Shown in pieces: positions 7,349 to 15,711 of a DNA stretch of 42,634 nt (positions within the stretch are counted from its first letter, which is position 1; each line of letters opens with the position of its first letter). The position numbers and the translations under genes were made by a program. A model generated the notes under the pieces. That model did no database searches and was not told where the DNA came from. It was given only the letters and a program-made list of their open reading frames with translations. This DNA comes from Caballeronia sp. BR00000012568055 (GTDB lineage Bacteria > Pseudomonadota > Gammaproteobacteria > Burkholderiales > Burkholderiaceae): positions 1 through 42,634 of the forward strand of contig NZ_JAQFVG010000335.1 of assembly GCF_029439455.1 (NCBI RefSeq), given 5' to 3'.

Positions 7349-9757
7349 ATGGCTAATCTCAAACATCGTCCGCAATTTACGATTTCGTATATCAAGAAGC
7401 ATCGTGTCGCGCTGGCTTCGGCCGAAGGGCATCGCATCGAGATCGATCAGCTTGCGCAGGATATCGTGCGCGTGCTCGTGTTGCCGTATGGCAAGCTGCG
7501 CGGGCCGCGCTCGTGGGCGATTGCGCCCGGTCAGGACGACGTGCCGCTCGAAGGCCGCGACCGCCGCGATGTGACCGGCTTCGATCCCGGCCCCGCGCGC
7601 TTTCTCAGCGACGATCACGAATTGATGATCGAAACGTCGATGCTGCGTCTGACGGTGACGCTCGACGGCGGCTTCTGCACGTGGGACGTGCTGCGCGGCG
7701 GACTGTGGCATCGCGTGTTGGGCGATCGCAAGACGCAGGCGTACAACTTCGGCTGGTGGGACGAGCGTGTGTATCACTACGTCGAACGTTGCAAAGGCGA
7801 AATGCTCGTGGGACTCGGTGAACGCGCGGGCATGCTGGATCGCTCGAATCAGCGCTACGAAATGCGCAATATCGACGCGATGGGCTACAGCGCGCGCACG
7901 ACCGATCCCTTGTACAAGCACATTCCGTTCTACGTGACGTGGCAGCCGGAAACGTCCACCGGCTACGGCCTGTTCTACGACACGCTCGCCGATTGCCACT
8001 TCGATATGGGCCGCGAACTGGACAATTATCACGGGCATTACCGGCATTTCATCGCGGAACACGGTGATCTGGACTACTACTTTATCGCCTCGCCCGATAC
8101 ACCGTTGAACGCCACGCGCCGCTTCACCTGGCTCACCGGCAAACCCGCGTGGATGCCGAAGTGGGGACTCGGCTATTCCGGCTCGACGATGAGCTATACG
8201 GACGCGCCCGACGCGCAGCATCGCATGAGCGAATTTATCGATCGATGCCGCGAGCACGACATTCTGTGCGACTCGTTCCACTTGTCGTCGGGCTATACAT
8301 CGATCGATGGCAAGCGTTACGTGTTCAACTGGAATCACGAGAAATTCCCGGATATCGATGGCTTCGTGCACGACTATCTGCGCGATGGCGTGCGCCTCGT
8401 GCCGAACATCAAGCCGTGTCTGCTGCACGATCATCCCGCCTTCGATGAAGTCGCCAAAGCGCGCCTGCTGATCGAAACGAACGACGGCGCGCCCGCATGG
8501 ATTCAGTTCTGGGACGAAGTCGGCGCGTACCTCGACTTCACCAATCCGCAGACCATCGACTGGTGGAAGAATCGCGTGACGGACAGCCTGTTGCGCTACG
8601 GCATTGCATCGACATGGAACGATAACAACGAGTTTGAAATCTGGACGCCCGATGCCCTCGCCTACGGTTTCGGCGTGCCCTTCCCCGCGCGCGAAGCCAA
8701 GGTCCTTCAGACCATGCTGATGATGCGCGCCTCGCGCGATGCGCAACGCGAGCACGCGCCCGGCGCGCGGCCGTTTCTGGTGTCGCGATCGGGTGGCGTC
8801 GGCATGCAGCGTTATGTGCAGACCTGGTCGGGCGACAACTACACGTCGTGGGAAACGCTGCGCTTCAATCTGAAGATGGGACTCGGTCTGGCGATGTCGG
8901 GTGTATCGAATAGCGGGCACGATATCGGCGGGTTCGCGGGACCGGCGCCCGGTCCTGAACTGCTCGCGCGATGGGTCGCGTTCGGCATCTTCCTGCCGCG
9001 TTTTTCCATTCATTCGTGGAACGACGATGGTACGGTTAACGAACCGTGGATGTATCCGGAAATCACGCGCGTGGTGTCGGATCTGATCAAGCTGCGGTAT
9101 CGGCTGATTCCGTATCTGTACGAGTTGCTGGGGCAGTCGCACGACCGCTACGAGCCGGTCACGCGGCCCATGTTCGCGGAGTTTCCGCACGATCCCAACT
9201 GCCTCGTCGATGGCGACGACATGATGCTCGGCGCAGCCTTGCTGGTTGCGCCCGTGGTCGAGCCGGATCATAAGTATCGCGAAGTATATTTGCCGAGCGG
9301 CGCGCGCTGGGCGTCGTACTGGAGCGGCGAAGTGTTCGATGGCGGTCAGCGCGTGAATTTGCCCGCGCCGTTCGATCGCCCAGTGATGCTGATTCGCGAA
9401 GGACACGTGGTGCCGCTGAATATCGCGGAGCAGCACTTTGCGCAAGCGGCGGATGAGCGCGCGTTTATCGCGTTGCCGTTCGAAGGCGACGGCGTCGCGC
9501 GTGGCGAATGCGTCGAAGACGATGGCGAATCGCACGATGGCGCGCGAGGTCATTGGCACGTTTCCATCGAAAGCGATGCTTCTGAATTGCGCGTATCGGT
9601 GGAATGTCCGCTTGCCGGACAGCGCGATGTGCGTATCAGCATTCCGGCATCGGACAAGCGAAGCATCGCGAGCACGCAAGGCGAACTAATCGACGATCAG
9701 ATCAGCAAAGGTTGGCGTCATCTCACGCTGCGTCTTGCTGACGGTCTCGCTCACTGA
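7349..9757 (+). CDS. Glycoside hydrolase family 31 (alpha-glucosidase/alpha-xylosidase-like)
   Basis: The 802-residue protein has the GH31 layout: an N-terminal beta domain, a barrel starting near residue 265 (FTWLTGKPAWMPKWGLGYSGS) and C-terminal beta domains. The expected nucleophile is D425 in STWNDNNEFE and the acid/base D496 in TWSGDNYTSW. Family members hydrolyse alpha-glycosidic bonds with retention. No signal peptide is seen, so it is probably cytoplasmic and works on an imported substrate. The ATG at 7349 (MANLKHRPQFTISY) follows the transporter stop by 13 bp and a porin gene follows after 36 bp. This order suggests an outer-membrane channel, inner-membrane transporter and hydrolase acting on one glycoside. 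Confidence 0.88.
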   Translation: MANLKHRPQFTISYIKKHRVALASAEGHRIEIDQLAQDIVRVLVLPYGKLRGPRSWAIAPGQDDVPLEGRDRRDVTGFDPGPARFLSDDHELMIETSMLRLTVTLDGGFCTWDVLRGGLWHRVLGDRKTQAYNFGWWDERVYHYVERCKGEMLVGLGERAGMLDRSNQRYEMRNIDAMGYSARTTDPLYKHIPFYVTWQPETSTGYGLFYDTLADCHFDMGRELDNYHGHYRHFIAEHGDLDYYFIASPDTPLNATRRFTWLTGKPAWMPKWGLGYSGSTMSYTDAPDAQHRMSEFIDRCREHDILCDSFHLSSGYTSIDGKRYVFNWNHEKFPDIDGFVHDYLRDGVRLVPNIKPCLLHDHPAFDEVAKARLLIETNDGAPAWIQFWDEVGAYLDFTNPQTIDWWKNRVTDSLLRYGIASTWNDNNEFEIWTPDALAYGFGVPFPAREAKVLQTMLMMRASRDAQREHAPGARPFLVSRSGGVGMQRYVQTWSGDNYTSWETLRFNLKMGLGLAMSGVSNSGHDIGGFAGPAPGPELLARWVAFGIFLPRFSIHSWNDDGTVNEPWMYPEITRVVSDLIKLRYRLIPYLYELLGQSHDRYEPVTRPMFAEFPHDPNCLVDGDDMMLGAALLVAPVVEPDHKYREVYLPSGARWASYWSGEVFDGGQRVNLPAPFDRPVMLIREGHVVPLNIAEQHFAQAADERAFIALPFEGDGVARGECVEDDGESHDGARGHWHVSIESDASELRVSVECPLAGQRDVRISIPASDKRSIASTQGELIDDQISKGWRHLTLRLADGLAH

Positions 9758-9793
9758 GCGAAGCGGTTTCGTTTTATGAATCGAAGGAAAGTA

Positions 9794-10969
9794 ATGAAGT
9801 CATCGAAAACCGTCTGGGCGCGCGCATCCGTCCTGTTGTCTCTGCCTGTGGTGTTTGCAAATCACGCGTTCGCGCAAAGCAGTGTCACGCTGTACGGCGT
9901 GGTCGATAACGCGTTCGCGTACGTCAACAATCAGCGCGGCCACTCGAACATTTACATGAGTCAGGGCAACTTGCAGGCGAGCAAGTTCGGCTTGCTGGGC
10001 GCGGAAGATATCGGCGGCGGCACGAAGGTCGTTTTCCGGCTGGAAAGCGGCTTCAATTCGCTGACGGGCGCGCAAAGCAGCGCGGGCAATATGTTCAATC
10101 GGCAAGCATATACGGGCTTGAGTAACGATCGATACGGCACGCTCACGATGGGCCGTCAATACACGCCCTACTTCAACATGGTCGGCGCGCTCGGGCCGAC
10201 GGGCGTGCTGACGGGCGCGACCGGCGCGCATCCCGGCGATGTCGATGCGCTCGACACCACGCTGCGTTTCAATAATTCGGTTACCTATGTATCGCCGACG
10301 ATCGCGGGACTGGCGTTCAGCGCGCAATACGCGCTCGGCGGTGTGCCGGGCAGTATCGCGAGCGGCAGCAATTTCAGCGCGGCTTTGCGATACGACTACA
10401 AACCGTTTGTCATCGCTGCGGGTTATGTGAAGCTGAAGGACATCGCAACGAGTCCAGCGCTCGGCACCTTCGCGGTGAATTCGCCGGTGAACAACGGCTT
10501 CGCGAGCGCGCGCAGCGTGCAACTCGCCGCAGCCGCCGCGCGCTACACGTATAACGATCTGATGCTCGGCGTGAATTACTCGAACGCGCAGTACGCGCCG
10601 GGATCGAACTCGCTATTTACCGATGAAGCCGTGTTCAACACGTACGGCGCAATCGCGACCTATCGCTTCACGCCCGCGATCAACGTCGCGGCCGGTTATA
10701 GCTATACGCTGGCGAGCAAGTCGAACGGCATCAACGAGCCGGCGCGTTATCAGCAGATTTCGCTGGAGCAGACGTATTCGCTATCGACGCGCACGACGTT
10801 CTACGCGCTTCAGGCGTATCAGCATGCAAGCGGTAAATCGTTGATTGCTTCGGGGAACGGGCCGGTGATTGCGAATGCGGTGGCCGTGGTCGGTGACTCG
10901 CAGAACACGTCGCCGTCGTCCGGACCATCGCAGTTCGTCGCGATGGTCGGCATTCGGCACGCGTTCTGA
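9794..10969 (+). CDS. Gram-negative trimeric porin (Burkholderia type)
   Basis: This outer-membrane channel of 391 residues begins MKSSKTVWARASVLLSLPVVFANHAFA, a signal peptide cut before QSSVTLYGVVDNAFAYVNN. The mature start 'SSVTLYGVVD' is characteristic of Burkholderiales porins, as are the SKFGLLGAEDIGGGTKVVFRLESGF segment, the GRQYTP motif and the final aromatic residue in VGIRHAF. The start at 9794 is chosen because AAGGAAAG lies a few bases upstream; an in-frame ATG at 9776 would put charged residues before the signal. It probably belongs to the preceding carbohydrate unit. Its stop is separated by a single base from the end of convergent glpD. Confidence 0.92.
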   Translation: MKSSKTVWARASVLLSLPVVFANHAFAQSSVTLYGVVDNAFAYVNNQRGHSNIYMSQGNLQASKFGLLGAEDIGGGTKVVFRLESGFNSLTGAQSSAGNMFNRQAYTGLSNDRYGTLTMGRQYTPYFNMVGALGPTGVLTGATGAHPGDVDALDTTLRFNNSVTYVSPTIAGLAFSAQYALGGVPGSIASGSNFSAALRYDYKPFVIAAGYVKLKDIATSPALGTFAVNSPVNNGFASARSVQLAAAAARYTYNDLMLGVNYSNAQYAPGSNSLFTDEAVFNTYGAIATYRFTPAINVAAGYSYTLASKSNGINEPARYQQISLEQTYSLSTRTTFYALQAYQHASGKSLIASGNGPVIANAVAVVGDSQNTSPSSGPSQFVAMVGIRHAF

Positions 10970-10970
10970 T

Positions 10971-12536
10971 TCAGCTTAACGTGTAGCTCCGCGCGAATGC
11001 ATCGAATTGTTCGATCTGATTCGATTGCCATTGCGCGGGCTTTTGCAGTTCTTCCGCCATAATCCGCGCCACTTCCGGCGCGGCGCGGCGCGCGGCGGCG
11101 GCATCGAGAAACAAGGCGCGATTGCGCCGCGCAAGCACATCTTCGACAGAACGCGCCAGTTCCGCGCGCACCGCGAAACGCGTCTGTGCTTCCGTCAGTC
11201 CACTTGCTTCGATCAGCACATTCGATGCGCCCGGCAACTGCTCGATAGCATGCGCATCCGAGCCGTAATAGCCGCCGCGCTCATTCGTCGATCCGTGCAG
11301 TGGCAAATGCTCCGTGCGGCACGGCGCGGCGGCCAGCATGCCCTGCTTCACCGCGAGATCCATCACCTGCTGCGCCATCAGCCGATACGTCGTCCACTTT
11401 CCGCCCGTCACGGTGATCATGCCGGTGCTGTTCAGCTCGATCGTATGTTCGCGCGATAACGACGCCGTCGGCCCGTTGCCATCGCCCTTTTTGACCAGCG
11501 GACGCAGACCGGCCCACACGCTCAGCACGTCGTCGCGCGTCGGCTTGATCGCCAGATAATCGGCGGCGGTGGCGAGAATGAAGTCGATATCGGCATCGCT
11601 TGCGTGCGGGTCGAGCGGCAGATCGTGGCGCGCGGTATCCGTCGTGCCGATGATCGTGTGGCCGTGCCACGGCACCATGAACAGCACGCGGCCGTCCTTG
11701 GTTTTAGGCACGAGAATCGCGTGATCGCTGCGGAGGAATTTTCCTGGCAGCGTCAAATGCACGCCCTGGCTCGGCTCGACAATGGGCCGCGCGGTCGGAT
11801 CGGCCATGGCGCGGATCGAATCGACCCAGACGCCGGCTGCGTTCACCACGCACTTTGCGGTGACGCTGAACGTATCGCCGGTATCTTTATTCTCGACCGA
11901 TAGCCGGTGAAGCCCCGCAGCCTTGTCGAACGTGACGCCACGCACGGCGGCATCGTTGAGCGCGATGCCGCCCAAGTCGAACAGCGTGCGCATCAACGTG
12001 ATGGCGAGGCGCGCGTCGTCGAACTGGCCGTCGTAGTAGAGCGTGCTGCCGCGCAAGGCGTGGCCTTGAAGCGCGTCGGCGAGCATCGGCGCATGGTCGC
12101 GCGTTTCGGTGAGACTCAGACCACGGCTCGATGCGAGATTCAGTTTGCCCGCGAGGCAATCGTAAATTTTCAGGCCCGCGCCGTAGAAGAATTTATCGCC
12201 GAAGTGATACGCGGGCACCACGAAGCCCAACGCGCTGACCAGATGCGCCGCGTTGCGGGCAAGCAGGCCGCGCTCGCGCAGCGCCTCGCGCACCAAAGGA
12301 ATATTGCCTTGCGCGAGATAGCGCACGCCGCCGTGCACGAGTTTGGTCGCCTTGCTCGACGTGCCCTTGGCGAAATCGCGCGCCTCTAAAAGCAAGGTTC
12401 GATATCCGCGCGAAGCCGCATCGACGGCGGTGCCGAGGCCGCTTGCGCCGCCGCCGATCACGACGACATCCCAAGGCACGGTTTGATCGAGTTCGCGCAG
12501 AAGCGCGGCGCGGTCGGCAGGAATCGTGGCTTGCAT
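10971..12536 (-). CDS. glpD: Aerobic glycerol-3-phosphate dehydrogenase GlpD
   Basis: The 521-residue flavoprotein starts MQATIPADRAALLRELDQTVPWDVVVIGGGASGLGTAVDAASRGYRTLLLEARDFAKGTSSKATKLVHGGVRYL. The GGGASG FAD-binding loop and the KGTSSKATKLVHGGVRYL segment are GlpD hallmarks, and LFMVPWHGHTIIGTTDT is also conserved. It oxidises sn-glycerol 3-phosphate to dihydroxyacetone phosphate at the cytoplasmic membrane and passes electrons to quinone. The ATG is separated by 2 bp from the glpK stop (in its C-terminal frame), so glpK-glpD form an operon opposite glpR. A longer open frame up to 12620 is only overlap with glpK. The end abuts the porin gene with one base between stops and no terminator between. 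Confidence 0.93.
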   Translation of the reverse strand: MQATIPADRAALLRELDQTVPWDVVVIGGGASGLGTAVDAASRGYRTLLLEARDFAKGTSSKATKLVHGGVRYLAQGNIPLVREALRERGLLARNAAHLVSALGFVVPAYHFGDKFFYGAGLKIYDCLAGKLNLASSRGLSLTETRDHAPMLADALQGHALRGSTLYYDGQFDDARLAITLMRTLFDLGGIALNDAAVRGVTFDKAAGLHRLSVENKDTGDTFSVTAKCVVNAAGVWVDSIRAMADPTARPIVEPSQGVHLTLPGKFLRSDHAILVPKTKDGRVLFMVPWHGHTIIGTTDTARHDLPLDPHASDADIDFILATAADYLAIKPTRDDVLSVWAGLRPLVKKGDGNGPTASLSREHTIELNSTGMITVTGGKWTTYRLMAQQVMDLAVKQGMLAAAPCRTEHLPLHGSTNERGGYYGSDAHAIEQLPGASNVLIEASGLTEAQTRFAVRAELARSVEDVLARRNRALFLDAAAARRAAPEVARIMAEELQKPAQWQSNQIEQFDAFARSYTLS

Positions 12537-12538
12537 GG

Positions 12539-14045
12539 TCAGACGGTGCAGGTAGTTGAGGTTTGCGGAGCGGCAAGGGGAACGTCCCAGCCCTTCGAAC
12601 GTTCGATCGCGCGATGCCATCGGTCGAGATGCGCGGCGCGTTCATCCGCAGACATCGCCGGTTCGAAGCGGCGGGCGGCATCGGCTTGTTGCGGGAGATG
12701 GTCGGGGCTCGACCAGAAGCGCGCGCCGAGTCCGGCGAGATACGCCGCGCCGAGCGCGGTGGTTTCCGTGATCGGCGGACGCACAACCGGGCGGCCGAGC
12801 AGATCGGCCTGAATCTGCATCAAAAGATCGCTCTGCGATGCCCCGCCGTCCACGCGCAACTCGGTCAACGCGATGCCCGCGTCTGCTTCCATCGCGTCGA
12901 GCATATCGACGGTTTGCAGCGCGATCGCTTCGAGCGCCGCGCGGGCGATATGCGCGCGTGCCGCGCGCGTGCGGATCCCAATGCGGCGCGCCGAGTCCGG
13001 CGAACGCGGGCGCGAGCACCACGCCGTCGCTGCTTTTGCATTGAGCGGCAAGCGCGCCGACATCGGCTGCGCGTTCGATGATGCCCAGACCATCGCGCAG
13101 CCATTGAACGATTGCGCCGCCCATGAACACCGAACCTTCGAGCGCATAGGTGCGCGCATCGCCGATTTGCCAGCCGAGCGTCGTCAACAACTGATGTGTC
13201 GATGCCACCGGCTGCGCGCCCGTGTTCATCAGCAAAAAAAGCCCCGTGCCATACGTGTTCTTGACGATGCCGCGCTCGAAACACGCTTGGCCGAAAGTCG
13301 CCGCCTGCTGATCGCCCGCGATGCCGGTAATCGGAATCGATGCGCCGAAAATCGACGGATCGGTGCGCGCGATCTCGCCGCTCGATGGCACGACTTCCGG
13401 CAGCACGGCGCGCGGGATATCGAACAGTGCAAGCAGATCGTCGTCCCATTGGCCGCGGCGGATATCGAACAGCGAGGTGCGCGAGGCGTTCGAGCCGTCG
13501 GTGACGTGCCGCTTGTTGCCGCTCAGATGCCACACAAGCCACGTATCAACGGTGCCGAAGGCGAGTTCGCCGCGTTGCGCTCGCGCACGCAGATCGGGCG
13601 CGCTGTCAAGTAGCCAGGCGAGTTTCGTCGCGGAGAAATACGGATCGATCCTGAGGCCAGTCCTGTGCGCGATCAGTTCCGACGCGCCCTGCTCCGCGAG
13701 ACGCGCGCAATGTTGCGCCGTGCGCCGGTCTTGCCAGACGATGGCCGGGCCAACCGCTTCGCCGGTCTTGCGATCCCACAGCAAGGTCGTCTCGCGCTGA
13801 TTTGCAATGCCGATGGCCGCGATTTGCGTGGCATCGACCTGGGCCTTTTTCAGCGCTTCATGCGCGACGGCGAGCTGCGATTGCCAGATATCCTGCGGAT
13901 CGTGTTCGACCCAGCCCGGCTGCGGATAATGTTGTTCGAATTCGCGCTGCGCTTGCGCGGCCACGCGGCCCGCGCGGTCGAATAGCATGGCGCGGGAACT
14001 GGTGGTGCCCTGATCGAGCGCCAGAATGTAGGCGGGCTGGGTCAT
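12539..14045 (-). pseudogene. glpK: Glycerol kinase glpK, frameshifted near codon 363
   Basis: The first 363 codons encode a good glycerol kinase: [13 protein letters not shown] (ATP site), NQRETT (R84, E85), W104 and [13 protein letters not shown] (D245), all matching substrate-binding positions. After [10 protein letters not shown] (about 12958) the frame turns into an Arg-rich non-homologous tail ending at 12642. The true C-terminus, [26 protein letters not shown] through [13 protein letters not shown] to the stop at 12539, continues in another frame. Compared with the E. coli enzyme, the IFGLTRG-type segment is missing. Seven nucleotides replace an expected 36, implying loss of about 29 nt. 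The total of 1507 nt plus 29 gives exactly 512 codons. A real deletion or an assembly error in a CG-repeat tract are both possible. The start has AGGAG ten bases upstream. Confidence 0.85.
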
Positions 14046-14077
14046 GCGGCCGCGGCTCCTGAATAAAGTTATTCTTT

Positions 14078-14110
14078 TAGATTCGCAAACGAACCTTTAA
14101 TGTTCATTTA
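14078..14110. promoter_or_regulatory. Candidate GlpR operator in the glpK/glpR divergent region
   Basis: The segment contains TTCGCAAACGAA (14082-14093), an inverted repeat of TTCG/CGAA, followed by a further half-site TGTTCA at 14101-14106. E. coli GlpR sites are built from similar TTCG..CGAA half-sites with ATGTTC flanks. The location between the two divergent genes fits control of glpKD and autoregulation of glpR. Binding is inferred. Confidence 0.6.
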
Positions 14111-14205
14111 CGCGCATCGTATCATAGCTTTCTTGGGCTTCGCGCCCCGTTGATTCGATTAAACTAGACACCGTTTTTCACTTATTTTCGATTCCGCTCA
14201 TCAAC

Positions 14206-14979
14206 ATGACACTCGCTTCGGCGCTCAACAGCAGGCAGCAAGCGCTTCTCGACCGCGTCGCGCGCTCGGGATTCGCGACCATCGACGATCTGGCAGCGGA
14301 GTTTCAGGTCACGCCGCAGACCATCCGGCGCGATGTGAACTGGCTCGCCGATCAGAATCTGCTGCGTCGCTATCACGGTGGCGCGAGTGCGCTGACGAGC
14401 GCGGAGAACACGGCCTACACCGCGCGTCAGGAGATGTTTCTGGATGAGAAGCGGCGCATCGCCCGGCGCATCGCGCAGGACATTCCGAATAACGCGACGC
14501 TGTTTATCAATCTCGGCACGACGACGGAGGAAGTCGCCCGCGCGCTGCGGTCGCATAGCGGGCTGCGCGTCATCACGAACAATCTGAATGTGGCGAATAT
14601 TCTTGCGGATGAATCGGACGCCGAAGTGATTGTCGCGGGCGGGCGCGTGAGGGCGCGCGATAAAGGCGTAGTGGGCGAGCAGACGGTCGATTTCATCCGT
14701 ATGTTCAAGGTGGATTTCGGAATCGTGGGGATTTCGGGTATCGACGAAGACGGTACGCTGCGTGACTTTGATATCGCCGAGGTGCGCGTTGCGCAGGCGA
14801 TCATCGAACAGTCGCGGTCGGTGTTTCTCGCGGCGGATCACTCGAAGTTCGGGCGCGCGGCGCTGGTGCGGCTCGGCCATCTGAATCAGGTCGATGCGCT
14901 GTTCACCGATACGCCCCCGCCCGAGTGGATGGCAGAGGCATTGTCGGCGGCTGAAGTGTCTGTACGCGTGGCGGAGTAA
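14206..14979 (+). CDS. glpR: DeoR-family repressor GlpR of glycerol-3-phosphate genes
   Basis: The 257-residue protein has a DeoR helix-turn-helix at residues 1-60 (SRQQALLDRVARSGFATIDDLAAEFQVTPQTIRRDVNWL). The DeoR sensor domain follows with GTTTEEVARAL, TNNLNVANILA, AGGRVR, DFGIVGISGIDEDGTLRDFDIAEV and FLAADHSKFGR. These are typical of GlpR, which is released from DNA by glycerol 3-phosphate. It is divergent from glpK-glpD with a GlpR-like operator between. With glpK broken, inducer could form only from another glycerol kinase, from uptake of glycerol 3-phosphate or from lipid turnover. No strong ribosome site is visible. The convergent H-NS gene ends only 12 bp away. Confidence 0.92.
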   Translation: MTLASALNSRQQALLDRVARSGFATIDDLAAEFQVTPQTIRRDVNWLADQNLLRRYHGGASALTSAENTAYTARQEMFLDEKRRIARRIAQDIPNNATLFINLGTTTEEVARALRSHSGLRVITNNLNVANILADESDAEVIVAGGRVRARDKGVVGEQTVDFIRMFKVDFGIVGISGIDEDGTLRDFDIAEVRVAQAIIEQSRSVFLAADHSKFGRAALVRLGHLNQVDALFTDTPPPEWMAEALSAAEVSVRVAE

Positions 14980-14991
14980 ACCTCTGAGGCG

Positions 14992-15630
14992 TTATTTAGC
15001 GGGGGATTGATCGGCTTCGGTCGCTTCTGCGACGGGTTCCGCGATGGCTGGTTTCGGCGGACGCGCGCGTTTCTTCGGCGCCGTGGTCTTGCCCGCCTTC
15101 GCCACTTTGCTCTTCGATTTCGCTTCAGCGCTTGCGCCAATCGCAAACACCGATCGATCGGCCGCATCGGCAATCCATGCGGGCGCACGGCCATGACCGG
15201 TCCACGTCTTACCCGTCTCCGGATCGCGATACAACGGTTTACCCGGCGCGCTTTTGGCGGCTGCAGCCTTCGGTTTCGATGTACCGGTCACATCGGTCGC
15301 ATCGATCAGAAACTTGCTGCGATCACGCGCATTCGCGATCCACGCGGGCGGGCGCGCACGGCCACTCCATGTGTCGCCCGTCTTCGGATTGCGATATTTC
15401 GGCGGCAATTGGTTTTTCACCGCACGCTTCTTCGCTGCCACAGACGACACCCCGAGCGCCTTTTGCCGACGCTTCTTCGCAGCTGCCTCGATATCCGCCG
15501 TCGTCAGCCCGTGCTCGATCATCAAGTCGCGAATGTGATCGACGACTTTCTGCGCCTGCTTTGCGATCAGAGTATCCGCCTGTTTTTGCAGCGCCTGAAT
15601 CTTCGCCCGAATCTGCCCGATGGTCGCCAT
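14992..15630 (-). CDS. H-NS-family nucleoid protein with two C-terminal DNA-binding domains
   Basis: The 212-residue protein has an N-terminal oligomerisation helix region (1-60), then two copies of the H-NS DNA-binding domain. Copy one (about residues 78-108) reads KYRNPKTGDTWSGRARPPAWI; copy two (133-163) reads LYRDPETGKTWTGHGRAPAWI. Both keep the T-W-S/T-G-x-G/A-R-x-P-x-W-I core that inserts into AT-rich minor grooves. A Lys/Ala/Pro-rich tail ends the protein. Most H-NS proteins carry only one such domain and about 100-135 residues. Family members silence AT-rich or foreign DNA. The gene lies beside the replicon's repA and could be a replicon-encoded 'stealth' factor. A GAGGGGG ribosome site precedes the ATG. 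Confidence 0.88.
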   Translation of the reverse strand: MATIGQIRAKIQALQKQADTLIAKQAQKVVDHIRDLMIEHGLTTADIEAAAKKRRQKALGVSSVAAKKRAVKNQLPPKYRNPKTGDTWSGRARPPAWIANARDRSKFLIDATDVTGTSKPKAAAAKSAPGKPLYRDPETGKTWTGHGRAPAWIADAADRSVFAIGASAEAKSKSKVAKAGKTTAPKKRARPPKPAIAEPVAEATEADQSPAK

Positions 15631-15711
15631 GATGCCCCCTCAGCGTTTGGGTGAATGCACTATGCCATCAACACTTGCTTTAATCGAGCCGCGACCGCCG
15701 TCAACAGCGAC

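Noticed and set aside
5959..7437. 492-codon minus-strand frame
   Set aside because: It is a shadow of the MFS transporter gene; the protein is rich in Arg, His and Asp with no recognisable domain.
7298..9679. Very long open frame (793 codons) on the minus strand
   Set aside because: It is exactly opposite the GH31 gene, has an Arg/His-rich composition without motifs, and is explained by GC-rich codon use on the other strand.
12642..12957. Arg-rich C-terminal extension in the glpK frame as a novel domain
   Set aside because: The sequence is an out-of-frame reading of the normal GlpK C-terminus, which is intact in the other frame.
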